From Nocardioides deserti (GTDB taxonomy: Bacteria; Actinomycetota; Actinomycetes; Propionibacteriales; Nocardioidaceae): a DNA stretch of 64,000 nucleotides. This document shows positions 42,956 through 51,773 of this stretch, piece by piece. Each line of letters begins with the position of its first letter. The first letter of the stretch is position 1. A model generated the notes under the pieces. The model made no database searches. It was not told the DNA's origin and saw only the letters and a program-made list of their open reading frames with translations. The DNA lies in the NCBI RefSeq assembly GCF_014266025.1, contig NZ_JACMYC010000002.1, positions 62,001-126,000 on the forward strand. The letters are read 5' to 3'. Position numbers and translations under genes: made by a program.

Positions 42956-44052
42956 GGCTTGCGCAGCCGCTCGAGGTGCGTGCGCGCGCGGCGCCAGAGC
43001 GCCTGATCGGGGTCGTCGCGGCGCGCGGCCTCGCGGGTCATCGCCGCGAGCGCGTCGAGCGCGACGTTGACCTGCTGCTTGGGCGGGACGCGGTCGGGAT
43101 CGCGCCACTCCTCGGGCGGGGTCCCCGGGCGGAGCTCCTCGAGATCGCCGACGACGTGGATGCCGGACCCGCGCACCCAGGAGATCCAGCGCTCGGCCTG
43201 CTCCTCGGCCCAGGGGTACATGTCCGGCGGCAGCAGCACCGGCGTCGACCGTCGCCCGACGAGCGCCTCCTGGGCGAGCATCTCCCGGATCAGCTCGTCG
43301 TAGGACGCCTCGCGGCGGGTGGCGCGGTCCATCCGGCGGTTCAGCCGGCGCACGACCTGGGTCTCGACGATGCCGAGCGACTGGTTGGCGCGGTCGCTGT
43401 CGCGCGGCGCCCAGCCCGGGTCGATGCCGAGCGCCGTGCAGAAGCGCAGCCACAGCTCGTCGCTGCGCTGCGCGACGACGCGGCGCGGGGGCACGGTGAC
43501 CAGGTGGACGTGCTCGGGCGGCAGGTCCGCGCCCCAGCGGTCGAGCACGGTCGGCAGGTCGAAGGCGCGGGAGAACCACGGCCGGCCCTCGCGGGTGCGG
43601 GCGAGGTAGCGCCGGTAGCTCCACTTGCGGCCCTGCTTGATGCTCTCCTGCCACGCCGCCGGCACCTGCCGCGCGAGGTCGCGGGCGCTGTAGACGACGT
43701 GCAGCTCGACGCCCTCGCCGCCGAGGTCGCGCTTGGCGCGGGCGATCTGGGCGGGCGTCGCCGGGGCGAGGATCTCGTGGCTGACCACGACCGTCCCCGA
43801 CAGCTTGTGGACCTTGCGCACGAGGGCGTCCCAGGCACCCTCGGCGTGGCCGGGCGCGCCGCCCCAGTCCTGGCCGAGCAGGTCCAGCGCCGCCCGGAAG
43901 TGGAAGAGCGCCGGGGTCACCAGCGGCGACCCGGTCGGCACGTGCACGCCGTGCCGCGCGAGCGACCGGGCGTTGCGGGTCAGCCGGTCCTGGACGTACG
44001 TCGTGCCCGTCTTGGGCGCCCCGACGTGGAGGAAGACGCGGCGGGTGGTCAC
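42952..44052 (-). CDS. sulfotransferase family protein, 366 aa
   Basis: RRVFLHVGAPKTGTTYVQD carries the PAPS loop (residues 12-18). VVVSHEILAPATPAQIARA and VELHVVYSARDLARQVPAAWQ supply the 3'-phosphate-binding Arg. DELWLRFCTALGIDPGW and QSLGIVETQVVRRLNRR are shared with the paralogue at 40596. It is predicted to be cytosolic and PAPS-dependent, acceptor unknown. GTG 44052 overlaps the stop of the HMG-CoA lyase gene (GTGA), an unusual coupling of sulfation with leucine catabolism genes. Confidence 0.85.
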   Translation of the reverse strand: MTTRRVFLHVGAPKTGTTYVQDRLTRNARSLARHGVHVPTGSPLVTPALFHFRAALDLLGQDWGGAPGHAEGAWDALVRKVHKLSGTVVVSHEILAPATPAQIARAKRDLGGEGVELHVVYSARDLARQVPAAWQESIKQGRKWSYRRYLARTREGRPWFSRAFDLPTVLDRWGADLPPEHVHLVTVPPRRVVAQRSDELWLRFCTALGIDPGWAPRDSDRANQSLGIVETQVVRRLNRRMDRATRREASYDELIREMLAQEALVGRRSTPVLLPPDMYPWAEEQAERWISWVRGSGIHVVGDLEELRPGTPPEEWRDPDRVPPKQQVNVALDALAAMTREAARRDDPDQALWRRARTHLERLRKP

Positions 44053-44984
44053 GACCCGGATCCTGCCAGGGCGCGGACGACCGCCGACGGACTGGGCCGC
44101 CCGAGCTGCCGCGCCATCCAGGCGCTGGTGGCGACGACGGCGTCCAGGTCGGCACCCGTCGAGATGCCCAGCCCGCGCAGCATCCACAGCAGGTCCTCGG
44201 TCGCGAGGTTGCCGGTGGCGCTCTTCGCGTACGGGCAGCCGCCCAGCCCGCCGGCGCTGGCGTCGAACGTCGTGATGCCCGCCTGCAGGGCGGCGTAGGT
44301 GTTGGCCAGCGCCTGGCCGTAGGTGTCGTGGAAGTGCATCGCGAGCCGCTCCGGCCCGATCCCGGCCTCGCCGAAGGCGGCGACCAGCTCGCCCACCTGG
44401 CCGGCCGTGCCGACGCCGATCGTGTCGCCGAGGCTGAGCGCGCTCGCGCCGAGGTCGAGCAGCCGGCGGCCGGCGGCCACGACCTGCTCGACCGGGACGG
44501 CGCCCTCCCACGGGTCGCCGAAGCACATCGAGAGGTAGGCGCGGACCTGCATCCCGGCGTCCCGTGCGCGCCGGACGGTCGGCTCGAACATCGCGAACTG
44601 CTCGTCGTAGGAGCGGTTGAGGTTGCGCTGCGCGAAGGTCTCGGTCGCGGAGCCGAAGACCGCGACGTGCCGGCAGCCGAGCTCCAGCGCGCGGTCGAGA
44701 CCGCGGTCGTTGGGGACGAGCACCGGCAGGTCGCGCGCGCGGTCGCCGATCCGCTCCTCGAGCAGCGCCAGCATCTCCGCGGCATCGGCGAGCTGCGGCA
44801 CCCACCTGGGGTGGACGAAGCTCGTCGCCTCCACGATCGGGAGTCCGGCGGCCAGCAGCCGCTCGACGAACGCGGCCTTGACCTCGGTCGGCACCTGGCC
44901 GGCCTCGTTCTGCAGGCCGTCGCGGGGGCCGACCTCGTAGACGGTGACGCTGGTCGGGAGCGTCGGTGCGGGAGCGGTCGTCAT
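44049..44984 (-). CDS. mvaB: hydroxymethylglutaryl-CoA lyase
   Basis: The 311-aa product is a DRE-TIM metallolyase that splits HMG-CoA to acetoacetate and acetyl-CoA, the last step of leucine degradation. VYEVGPRDGLQNE (about residues 14-26) holds the catalytic Arg and metal Asp. LAMHFHDTYGQALANTY gives the metal His pair, and GGLGGCPYAKSATGN the reactive Cys loop. ATG 44984 overlaps the mccA stop (ATGA). It follows the carboxylase genes as in other liu/mcc operons, but isovaleryl-CoA dehydrogenase and enoyl hydratase genes are not in this cluster. Confidence 0.94.
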   Translation of the reverse strand: MTTAPAPTLPTSVTVYEVGPRDGLQNEAGQVPTEVKAAFVERLLAAGLPIVEATSFVHPRWVPQLADAAEMLALLEERIGDRARDLPVLVPNDRGLDRALELGCRHVAVFGSATETFAQRNLNRSYDEQFAMFEPTVRRARDAGMQVRAYLSMCFGDPWEGAVPVEQVVAAGRRLLDLGASALSLGDTIGVGTAGQVGELVAAFGEAGIGPERLAMHFHDTYGQALANTYAALQAGITTFDASAGGLGGCPYAKSATGNLATEDLLWMLRGLGISTGADLDAVVATSAWMARQLGRPSPSAVVRALAGSGS

Positions 44985-46933
44985 GCCTGGTCGGTACCCG
45001 TCACCTCGAACAGGCGCGCCCCCAGCGCCACCTGCTTGCCCGCCACCGCGTCCACGGCGGTGACCACGCCGTCGTACGGCGCCGTGAGCGCGAACTCCAT
45101 CTTCATCGCCTCCATCACCCCGAGCAGCTCCCCGGCCGTGACCTGCTGCCCCTCGGCGACGCGGACGTCGAGCACCGTGCCGGGCATCGGCGCCACGACG
45201 GAGCCGTCGCCGGCGGCGGGTCCGGAGTCCGCGGTGACGTCGGGCCGGGTGAAGACGTGGCGCTGGCCGTCGAGCACCACCTCGACGGTGTGGGCTCGGA
45301 CGTCGACGACCGCGCGGCGGCGCCGGCCGTCGACCTCCAGCACGACCTCGTGCCCGGGACGGAGCTCGTCCACGGCCACGGCGGTCACGCGCACGTCGTC
45401 GACGGTGCCGGGCACGCCGAGCCGGGCGTGCTCGACGGTCACGGGGCGGTCGAGCTCGACGACGACGGGTGCGGACGGCCCGGCGAGGCGCCAGCCGTCG
45501 GCCTGGAACGGGTGCGACGCCCTGTCCCCGCCGGCGCCGGCAGCCGGGGACACGGCGTACGCCGAGGTCCAGGCCGCGAAGAGCCGCGCCTCGTCGGCGG
45601 TGGGCGGGGCGAGCTCGTGACGGTCCAGCCAGGCGGTGTCGATCGCCGCGTCGCGGAACTCGTCGCTCGCCACCAGCGCGCGGAGGAAACCGGTGTTGGT
45701 GGTCAGCCCGGTGACCGCGGTGCCCTCGAGCGCGCGCAGCAGCGCCTGCCGCGCGGACTCGCGGTCGGGACCGTGGGCGATGACCTTGCCGAGCATCGGG
45801 TCGTAGGAGGTGGACACGACCTGGCCGCTCTCCAGCGCGTGGTCGACCCGGATGCCCGGACCGCTCGGCCACCGGACGAGGTCGGCCCGCCCGGCCTGTG
45901 GCAGGAACCCGCCGAACGCGTCCTCGGCGTACACCCGGGCCTCGATGGCGTGGCCGGACGGCGTGGACGGGCCGTGGCCGTCGATGGGCCCGTCGAGGCG
46001 GCCGCCGCTCGCGACGTGCAGCTGGAGCTCGACCAGGTCCACACCGTGCACGAGCTCGGTGACGGGGTGCTCGACCTGGAGCCGGGTGTTCATCTCCAGG
46101 AAGTAGAACTCGCCGGTCGCGTCGTCGAGGAGGAGCTCGACCGTGCCGGCACCGACGTAGCCGACCCGCGACGCGAGCGCCACCGCCGCGCGGGCGATCT
46201 CGGCGCGGGTGGCCTCGTCGATCGTGGGCGCAGGCGCCTCCTCGAGGACCTTCTGGTGGCGGCGCTGGGTCGAGCAGTCCCGCTCCCCGAAGGCCAGCAC
46301 CGTGCCGTGGGCGTCACCGACGACCTGCACCTCGAGGTGGCGGCCGCGCTCGACGTACTTCTCGACCAGCAGCGTGTCGTCGCCGAAGGCGCTCGCCGCC
46401 TCACGTGCCGCCGCCGCCCGGGCCTCGGGCAGCTCCGCGGCCGAGCGGACCACGCGCATGCCCTTGCCGCCGCCACCGGCCGCGGCCTTGACCAGCACCG
46501 GATAGGCGAACGTGGCCGGGTCGTCGTCGAGGGCGTACGACGGCACGACGGGCACGCCGGCGGCCACCGCGACGTCGCGCGCGAGGTCCTTGCGGCCCAT
46601 CTGCTCCATGACCTGCGCGGACGGGCCGACCAGCGTGACCCCGGCCGCCTCCAGCGCGGACGCGAAGGCCGACCGCTCCGACAGGAAGCCGTAGCCGGGG
46701 TGGACCGCGTCGGCACCGACCGCCACCGCGGCTGCGACCACCTCGTCGACGTCGAGGTAGCTGCCCACCCGGACCGCGTCGTCGGCCGCGCGCACGTGCG
46801 GCGCGGTCGCGTCGAGATCCGTGTGGATCGCCACGGTGCGGACGCCGAGGCGGGCGGCCGTCCGGAAGACGCGCAGCGCGATCTCGCCCCGGTTGGCGAC
46901 CAGGAGGGTTCGGAAGGGCAGCGGGGTCCGCAT
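44981..46933 (-). CDS. acyl-CoA (methylcrotonoyl-CoA-type) carboxylase, biotin carboxylase/BCCP subunit
   Basis: The 650-aa product starts TLLVANRGEIALRVFRTA (biotin carboxylase N-terminus). The ATP-grasp glycine loop KAAAGGGGKGMRVV, the catalytic segment FLEMNTRLQVEHPVTE (about residues 282-297), a BT-like linker and a C-terminal biotinyl domain with MEAMKMEF, biotin on the second-last Lys-Met pair, follow. It carboxylates its own biotin with ATP and bicarbonate for transfer by the beta subunit. GTG 46945, overlapping the mccB stop as GTGA, is an alternative start giving four more residues. Operon context (mccB, HMG-CoA lyase) points to 3-methylcrotonoyl-CoA. Confidence 0.93.
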   Translation of the reverse strand: MRTPLPFRTLLVANRGEIALRVFRTAARLGVRTVAIHTDLDATAPHVRAADDAVRVGSYLDVDEVVAAAVAVGADAVHPGYGFLSERSAFASALEAAGVTLVGPSAQVMEQMGRKDLARDVAVAAGVPVVPSYALDDDPATFAYPVLVKAAAGGGGKGMRVVRSAAELPEARAAAAREAASAFGDDTLLVEKYVERGRHLEVQVVGDAHGTVLAFGERDCSTQRRHQKVLEEAPAPTIDEATRAEIARAAVALASRVGYVGAGTVELLLDDATGEFYFLEMNTRLQVEHPVTELVHGVDLVELQLHVASGGRLDGPIDGHGPSTPSGHAIEARVYAEDAFGGFLPQAGRADLVRWPSGPGIRVDHALESGQVVSTSYDPMLGKVIAHGPDRESARQALLRALEGTAVTGLTTNTGFLRALVASDEFRDAAIDTAWLDRHELAPPTADEARLFAAWTSAYAVSPAAGAGGDRASHPFQADGWRLAGPSAPVVVELDRPVTVEHARLGVPGTVDDVRVTAVAVDELRPGHEVVLEVDGRRRRAVVDVRAHTVEVVLDGQRHVFTRPDVTADSGPAAGDGSVVAPMPGTVLDVRVAEGQQVTAGELLGVMEAMKMEFALTAPYDGVVTAVDAVAGKQVALGARLFEVTGTDQA

Positions 46934-46941
46934 CGTCCGGC

Positions 46942-48492
46942 TCACATTCGGAAGACGCCGTAGGACGGCGCGGGGATCGGGGCGTGGGCGGCGGCCGCGA
47001 GGCCCATGCCGAGCACGCGGCGGGTGTCGGCCGGGTCGATGACGCCGTCGTCCCAGAGCCGGGCGGTGGCGTAGTAGGGCGAGCCCTGGGTCTCGTACTG
47101 CTCGCGGATCGGGGCCTTGAGGTCCTCGTCCTCGGGCCTCCCGGCGACCGTGGCCAGCACCGAGGCGGCCTGTTCGCCGCCCATCACCGAGATCCGGGCG
47201 TTGGGCCACATCCACAGGAAGCGCGGGTCGTAGGCGCGCCCGCACATGCCGTAGTTGCCGGCCCCGAAGGAGCCGCCGATGACGACGGTGAACTTCGGGA
47301 CCACCGAGCAGGCGACCGCGGTGACCAGCTTGGCGCCGTCGCGCGCGATGCCCTTGTTCTCGTACTCCCGGCCGACCATGAAGCCCGAGATGTTCTGCAG
47401 GAAGACCAGCGGGATCCCGCGCTGGTTGCACAGCTCGATGAAGTGCGCGCCCTTGAGCGCCGACTCGCTGAACAGGATCCCGTTGTTCGCGACGATCCCG
47501 ACCGGATGGCCCCAGATGTGCGCGAACCCGGTCACCAGCGTCTCGCCGTAGAGCTTCTTGAACTCCTGGAACCGGCTGCCGTCGACGACGCGGCGGATGA
47601 CCTCGCGCACGTCGTACGGCGTGCGCGTGTCGGCGGGGACCACGTCGTACAACGTCTCCGGGTCCTCGGCCGGCTCCTCGACCTCGCGGACCTCCCAGGG
47701 CGTGGACCCGGTGGCCCGGTGCGGCGGCCGCTCGAACGTGGAGACGATCGACCGCACGATCGCGAGCGCGTGGGCGTCGTCCTCGGCGAGGTGGTCGACG
47801 ACGCCGGAGGTGCGCGCGTGGACGTCGCCGCCGCCGAGCTCCTCGGCGGTCACGACCTCACCGGTGGCGGCCTTCACCAGCGGCGGACCGCCGAGGAAGA
47901 TCGTGCCCTGCTCCTTGACGATGACGGTCTCGTCCGACATCGCCGGGACGTAGGCGCCGCCGGCGGTGCAGGAGCCCATGACCGAGGCGACCTGCGGGAT
48001 GCCTCGGGCCGACAGGTTGGCCTGGTTGAAGAAGATCCGGCCGAAGTGCTCGCGGTCGGGGAAGACCTCGTCCTGCAGCGGCAGGAACGCGCCGCCGGAG
48101 TCGACGAGGTAGACGCACGGGAGGGAGTTGTCCGCCGCGACCTGCTGGGCGCGCAGGTGCTTCTTGACGGTGACCGGGTAGTACGTGCCGCCCTTGACGG
48201 TCGCGTCGTTGGCGACGACCACGCACTCGCGGCCGCTGATCCGACCGATGCCGGTGACGATGCCGGCCGACGGCACCGGCGTCTCGCCGGGAGCGCCGTA
48301 CATCCCCGTCGCCGCGAGCGGGCTCAGCTCGAGGAACGCGCTGCCCGGGTCGAGCAGCCGGTCGACGCGATCGCGGACGAGCATCTTGCCGCGGGCGGTG
48401 TGCTTCTCGCGGGCCGCCGCCGAGCCGCCGAGCCGGGCGACGGCGAGGCGCTCGCGCAGGTCCTCGACGAGCGATCTCAGGTCCTGGGTCAC
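46942..48492 (-). CDS. acyl-CoA carboxylase carboxyltransferase (beta) subunit, methylcrotonoyl-CoA type
   Basis: The 516-aa product has two crotonase-like halves. The first has the acyl-CoA site ([53 protein letters not shown]), the second the biotin site ([59 protein letters not shown]). VDSGGAFLP and the ISGFMVG oxyanion segment are characteristic of methylcrotonoyl-CoA carboxylases, distinguishing them from propionyl-CoA types. GTG 48492 is 6 nt after TAACCT, so the operon is leaderless, and a TetR operator overlaps the promoter. It is the first gene of a six-gene unit. Confidence 0.94.
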   Translation of the reverse strand: MTQDLRSLVEDLRERLAVARLGGSAAAREKHTARGKMLVRDRVDRLLDPGSAFLELSPLAATGMYGAPGETPVPSAGIVTGIGRISGRECVVVANDATVKGGTYYPVTVKKHLRAQQVAADNSLPCVYLVDSGGAFLPLQDEVFPDREHFGRIFFNQANLSARGIPQVASVMGSCTAGGAYVPAMSDETVIVKEQGTIFLGGPPLVKAATGEVVTAEELGGGDVHARTSGVVDHLAEDDAHALAIVRSIVSTFERPPHRATGSTPWEVREVEEPAEDPETLYDVVPADTRTPYDVREVIRRVVDGSRFQEFKKLYGETLVTGFAHIWGHPVGIVANNGILFSESALKGAHFIELCNQRGIPLVFLQNISGFMVGREYENKGIARDGAKLVTAVACSVVPKFTVVIGGSFGAGNYGMCGRAYDPRFLWMWPNARISVMGGEQAASVLATVAGRPEDEDLKAPIREQYETQGSPYYATARLWDDGVIDPADTRRVLGMGLAAAAHAPIPAPSYGVFRM

Positions 48493-48498
48493 CCGGGC

Positions 48499-48519
48499 AG
48501 GTTAGCGATCGTTAACCGG
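48499..48519 (-). promoter_or_regulatory. TetR operator and leaderless promoter of the mcc operon
   Basis: Reading on minus, CCGGTTAACGATCGCTAAC is followed at once by CTG, so TAACCT serves as -10, 6 nt before the mccB GTG. The inverted halves are GTTA-x8-TAAC. The promoter of the TetR gene at 51210 has the same block with only three or so differing central bases and the same -10, which ties the two promoters to one repressor. Confidence 0.75.
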
Positions 48520-48617
48520 TAGCGTCGAGCGACGGGCGCGTCCGCCCCGCGGACCGTCACGGTCCAGTGACCCACATGACTTCACGCTGACCGCGCCCAC
48601 CCCACCAGGAGGAACAC

Positions 48618-49904
48618 GTGTCGCACAGCCCCGAGACCCTCGCCGTCCACGCCGGCCAGGAGCAGGCCGACCCCGCCACCAACGCGCGGGCGGTCCCGAT
48701 CTACCAGACGACGTCGTACGTCTTCAACGACACCGAGCACGCCGCGAACCTCTTCGCGCTGGCCGAGCCCGGCAACATCTACACGCGGATCATGAACCCG
48801 ACCCAGTCGGTGTTCGAGGACCGGATCAACCAGCTCGAGGGCGGCGTCGGCGCCCTGGCGACCGCGAGCGGCTCGGCCGCCACGACGTACGCCGTGCTCA
48901 ACCTCTGCTACGCCGGCGACAACATCGTCGCTCTCTCCACGCTCTACGGCGGCACCTACGCGCTGTTCGCCCACACGCTGCCGCAGTTCGGCATCGAGGT
49001 CCGCTTCGTCGACCCCGAGAAGCCCGAGGAGCTGGCCCAGCACGTCGACGAGAAGACCAAGATGGTCTTCGGCGAGACCGTGGGCAACCCGCGGATCAAC
49101 GTCATCGACATCCCCGCCTGGTCCGAGGCCGCGCACGCCCAGGGCCTCCCGCTGGTCATCGACAACACCACGCCGTCGCCGTACCTCGTGCGCGCGATCG
49201 AGCAGGGCGCCGACGTCGTCGTGCACGCCGCGACCAAGTACATCGGCGGCCACGGCACGTCGATCGGCGGCGTGATCGTCGACTCCGGGAAGTTCGACTG
49301 GGCCGCGCACTCCGACCGCTTCCCCGGCCTGACCAAGCCCGACCCGGCCTACCACGGCGCGGTGTGGACCGAGGCCGCCGGCCCGGCGGCGTACATCATC
49401 CGCGCCCGCACCGTCCTGCTCCGCAACACGGGCGCCGCCATTACGCCGATGAACTCCTGGCTCTTCCTCCAGGGCCTCGAGACGCTGCACCTGCGGATGG
49501 AGCGGCACAGCGAGAACGCGCTGGCGGTCGCGAAGTACCTCGAGGGCCACGACGCCGTGTCGTGGGTGAGCTACCCCGGCCTGGAGTCGAGCGCGTACAA
49601 GGAGGTCGCGGACCGCACCTTCACCGGCAAGGGGTACGGCGGCCTCGTCAGCTTCGGCCTCAAGGCCGGCCGCGACGGTGGTCGGACGTTCATCGAGTCG
49701 CTGCAGCTGTTCAGCCACCTCGCGAACATCGGCGACGCGAAGTCGCTGGCGATCCACAACGCCACGACCACGCACTCCCAGCTCACGCCCGAGGAGCTCG
49801 AGGCGGCCGGTGTCCCCGAGGACATGGTGCGGCTCTCGATCGGCATCGAGCACGTGGACGACATCATCGCCGACCTCGAGCAGGCGCTGACCGCCACCAA
49901 GTGA
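48618..49904 (+). CDS. metY: O-acetylhomoserine aminocarboxypropyltransferase (sulfhydrylase)
   Basis: The 428-aa product is a Cys/Met-metabolism PLP enzyme that makes homocysteine from O-acetylhomoserine and sulfide. Signatures are YQTTSYVFNDTEHAA, YTRIMNPTQSVFEDRI, the PLP-phosphate stretch ATASGSAATTYA, DNTTPSPYL and the Schiff-base Lys in HAATKYIGGHGTSIGG (about residues 203-218). The large length and the insert around residues 220-260 fit MetY rather than MetB/MetC. GTG 48618 has AGGAGGAA 4-11 nt upstream. metX follows after 19 nt. The 100-nt leader shows no SAM-riboswitch pattern. Confidence 0.95.
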   Translation: MSHSPETLAVHAGQEQADPATNARAVPIYQTTSYVFNDTEHAANLFALAEPGNIYTRIMNPTQSVFEDRINQLEGGVGALATASGSAATTYAVLNLCYAGDNIVALSTLYGGTYALFAHTLPQFGIEVRFVDPEKPEELAQHVDEKTKMVFGETVGNPRINVIDIPAWSEAAHAQGLPLVIDNTTPSPYLVRAIEQGADVVVHAATKYIGGHGTSIGGVIVDSGKFDWAAHSDRFPGLTKPDPAYHGAVWTEAAGPAAYIIRARTVLLRNTGAAITPMNSWLFLQGLETLHLRMERHSENALAVAKYLEGHDAVSWVSYPGLESSAYKEVADRTFTGKGYGGLVSFGLKAGRDGGRTFIESLQLFSHLANIGDAKSLAIHNATTTHSQLTPEELEAAGVPEDMVRLSIGIEHVDDIIADLEQALTATK

Positions 49905-49923
49905 CGCCCTCGAGCACCAACCC

Positions 49924-51036
49924 ATGAGCGGTCCGCTCGGGTACGTCGAGACGCAGCGGGTCGTCCTCTTCACCGAGGACGACCCGCTGGTCCTGCGTGG
50001 CGGCGGCCGGCTCGACCACGTCGAGGTCGCCTACGAGACGTACGGCGAGCTCTCCCCCGCCCGCGACAACGCGGTGTTCGTCTGCCACGCGCTCACCGGC
50101 GACGCCCACGCCGCGGGGCTCCACCTCGGCGCCAAGAAGCGCGGCTGGTGGGACAACCTGATCGGCCCGGGCAAGCCGGTCGACACCGACCGGTTCTTCG
50201 TCGTCTCGGCCAACCTGCTCGGCGGTTGCTCGGGAACCACCGGGCCGCTCTCGACGGACCCCGCCACCGGCGCGGCGTACGGCCTGGACTTCCCGATGCT
50301 GCACATGAGCGACCTGGTCGCCGTGCACCGGCGGCTGCTGCGCTCCCTGGGGGTGTCCCGGCTGCACGCCGCCGTCGGCGGGTCGCTCGGCGGGATGCAG
50401 GTGCTCCAGTGGGTCATCGACGCTCCCGACGAGATCGACCGCGCCGTCGTCGTCGCCGCCTCCTCGCGGCTGACGCCCGAGAACATCGCGTTCTCCTCCG
50501 TGGCGCGCGAGGCGATCATGAGCGACCCGGACTTCCACGACGGGCGGTACGCCGAGAAGGGCGTCCAGCCGCGGCTCGGCCAGAAGGTCGCGCGGATGAT
50601 GGCCCACATCACCTACGTCTCCGCGGCCTCGCTCGAGGCGAAGTTCGGCCACCGCCGCACCGGCACCGGTGACGACTGGCGGATGGGGCCCGACTTCGAG
50701 GTCGAGCACTACCTGCAGCACCAGGGCGAGGTGTTCCTCGACCGCTTCGACGCGCTGTCCTACCTCTACCTGACCCGGTTGCTCGACTACTTCGACCCCT
50801 TCGCCGACCCCTGGACCGCCGACCGGCTCCGCGCCACCGCCACCCGCTTCCAGGTCACCTCCTTCGACTCCGACTGGCGCTTCGACACCGGCCAGTCCGA
50901 GCGGATGGCCCGCGAGCTCGTCGCCTGCGGCGTCGACGTCGACTGCCTCGAGCTGCCCTCGCCCTGGGGGCACGACTCGTTCCTCCTCGAGCCGCCCGGC
51001 TACCACGACCGGCTGCGGGCGTTCCTGGTCGACTGA
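49924..51036 (+). CDS. metX: homoserine O-acetyltransferase
   Basis: The 370-aa product is an alpha/beta hydrolase. VCHALTGDAHAAG, LGGCSGTTGPLS and the nucleophile elbow VGGSLGGMQVLQW (Ser at about residue 158) are typical of MetX. The catalytic Asp lies in SFDSDWRFD and His in WGHDSFLLE near the C-terminus. It acetylates homoserine with acetyl-CoA, giving the substrate of the adjacent MetY. ATG 49924 follows metY by 19 nt, consistent with an operon. Confidence 0.95.
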   Translation: MSGPLGYVETQRVVLFTEDDPLVLRGGGRLDHVEVAYETYGELSPARDNAVFVCHALTGDAHAAGLHLGAKKRGWWDNLIGPGKPVDTDRFFVVSANLLGGCSGTTGPLSTDPATGAAYGLDFPMLHMSDLVAVHRRLLRSLGVSRLHAAVGGSLGGMQVLQWVIDAPDEIDRAVVVAASSRLTPENIAFSSVAREAIMSDPDFHDGRYAEKGVQPRLGQKVARMMAHITYVSAASLEAKFGHRRTGTGDDWRMGPDFEVEHYLQHQGEVFLDRFDALSYLYLTRLLDYFDPFADPWTADRLRATATRFQVTSFDSDWRFDTGQSERMARELVACGVDVDCLELPSPWGHDSFLLEPPGYHDRLRAFLVD

Positions 51037-51058
51037 GGCCTCGCTCGGGCGTAGGAAA

Positions 51059-51112
51059 GGCAGGGAAGTGCGAGCATCCCAAGTTGACTTGGGATGCTGG
51101 AGGTTCCCTGCC
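51059..51112 (+). terminator. nested-hairpin terminator after metX
   Basis: An outer 9-bp stem, GGCAGGGAA/TTCCCTGCC, encloses an inner perfect 12-bp stem, AGCATCCCAAGT/ACTTGGGATGCT (51073-51098). A diverged second copy of the inner hairpin, TCCCAGGTTCACTTGGGATGCT in part, lies at 51138-51160, before the TetR gene. The first ends the metYX transcript; the role of the second is unclear. Confidence 0.6.
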
Positions 51113-51181
51113 ATGGCAATGGCCGAGAAGCGTCGGTTTCCCAGGTTCACTTGGGATGCTGACGCCGCGGTACGCCTGCAC

Positions 51182-51202
51182 CCGGTTAACAACCGCTAAC
51201 CT
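51182..51202 (+). promoter_or_regulatory. TetR operator and leaderless promoter of the TetR gene
   Basis: CCGGTTAACAACCGCTAAC overlaps the -10 TAACCT (51197-51202), 7 nt before the GTG of the TetR gene. It matches the operator of the mcc operon (minus strand, 48501-48519) at 16 or so of 19 positions including both GTTA/TAAC half sites. Autorepression is expected. Confidence 0.75.
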
Positions 51203-51209
51203 GACGGCC

Positions 51210-51764
51210 GTGACCCGGCGCGCGCAGATCCTCGTGACGGCGGCGCAGCTGTTCGCGGCGCGAGGGTTCCACGGGGTGTCGGTGGCCGACCTGGGGGCGG
51301 CGTGCGGGATCAGCGGGCCGGCGCTCTACAAGCACTTCCCGTCCAAGGACGCGATGCTCGCCGAGATGCTGGTCTCGATCAGCGAGGAGCTGCTCGCGGT
51401 CGGGCGGCGGCGGGTGGCCGAGGCGGACGGCCCGGCGGCGGCGCTGGCGGCGCTGGTCGACTGGCACGCGTCGTTCGCGCTGGGTCAGCGCTCGCTCATC
51501 GTGGTGCAGGACCGCGACTGGGAGTCGCTGCCGGCGGCGGCCCGCGAGCGGGTCCGCACGCTGCAGCGGGAGTACGTCGACCTGTGGGCCGAGCAGCTGC
51601 GGCTGGTGCACGCCGGGCTGGTGCTGGACCGCGCGCGGGCGATGGCGCACGCGACGTTCGGGCTGCTCAACTCCACCCCGCACAGCGGGCTGCTGCCCGA
51701 CGAGCCGATGCACGCGCTGCTGGTCGACATGGCGCTGGCCGCGCTGGGCGTGCCCCGGCCCTAG
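51210..51764 (+). CDS. TetR-family regulator, likely repressor of the mcc/leucine operon
   Basis: The 184-aa product has the HTH at residues 5-55: RAQILVTAAQLFAARGFHGVSVADLGAACGISGPALYKHFPSKDAML (in pieces). The C-terminal helical domain (about 65-180) is rich in Leu/Ala/Arg. GTG 51210 is 7 nt after the -10 box, a leaderless start, and other starts upstream lie in the metX terminator. The shared operator indicates that it represses itself and the carboxylase operon at 48.5 kb; an acyl-CoA of the leucine pathway would be the natural inducer, by analogy with other liu regulators. Confidence 0.9.
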   Translation: MTRRAQILVTAAQLFAARGFHGVSVADLGAACGISGPALYKHFPSKDAMLAEMLVSISEELLAVGRRRVAEADGPAAALAALVDWHASFALGQRSLIVVQDRDWESLPAAARERVRTLQREYVDLWAEQLRLVHAGLVLDRARAMAHATFGLLNSTPHSGLLPDEPMHALLVDMALAALGVPRP

Positions 51765-51773
51765 TCTCGGCTC

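Noticed and set aside
41807..44785. 992-codon minus-strand ORF as a single giant protein
   Set aside because: Only its last 382 codons carry normal codon bias and similarity; the rest is out of frame over the lyase and upstream sulfotransferase genes.
48520..48617. SAM riboswitch in the metY leader
   Set aside because: Only about 100 nt are available and none of the conserved cores of SAM-I, SAM-II or SAM-IV classes is visible; a normal Shine-Dalgarno is present.
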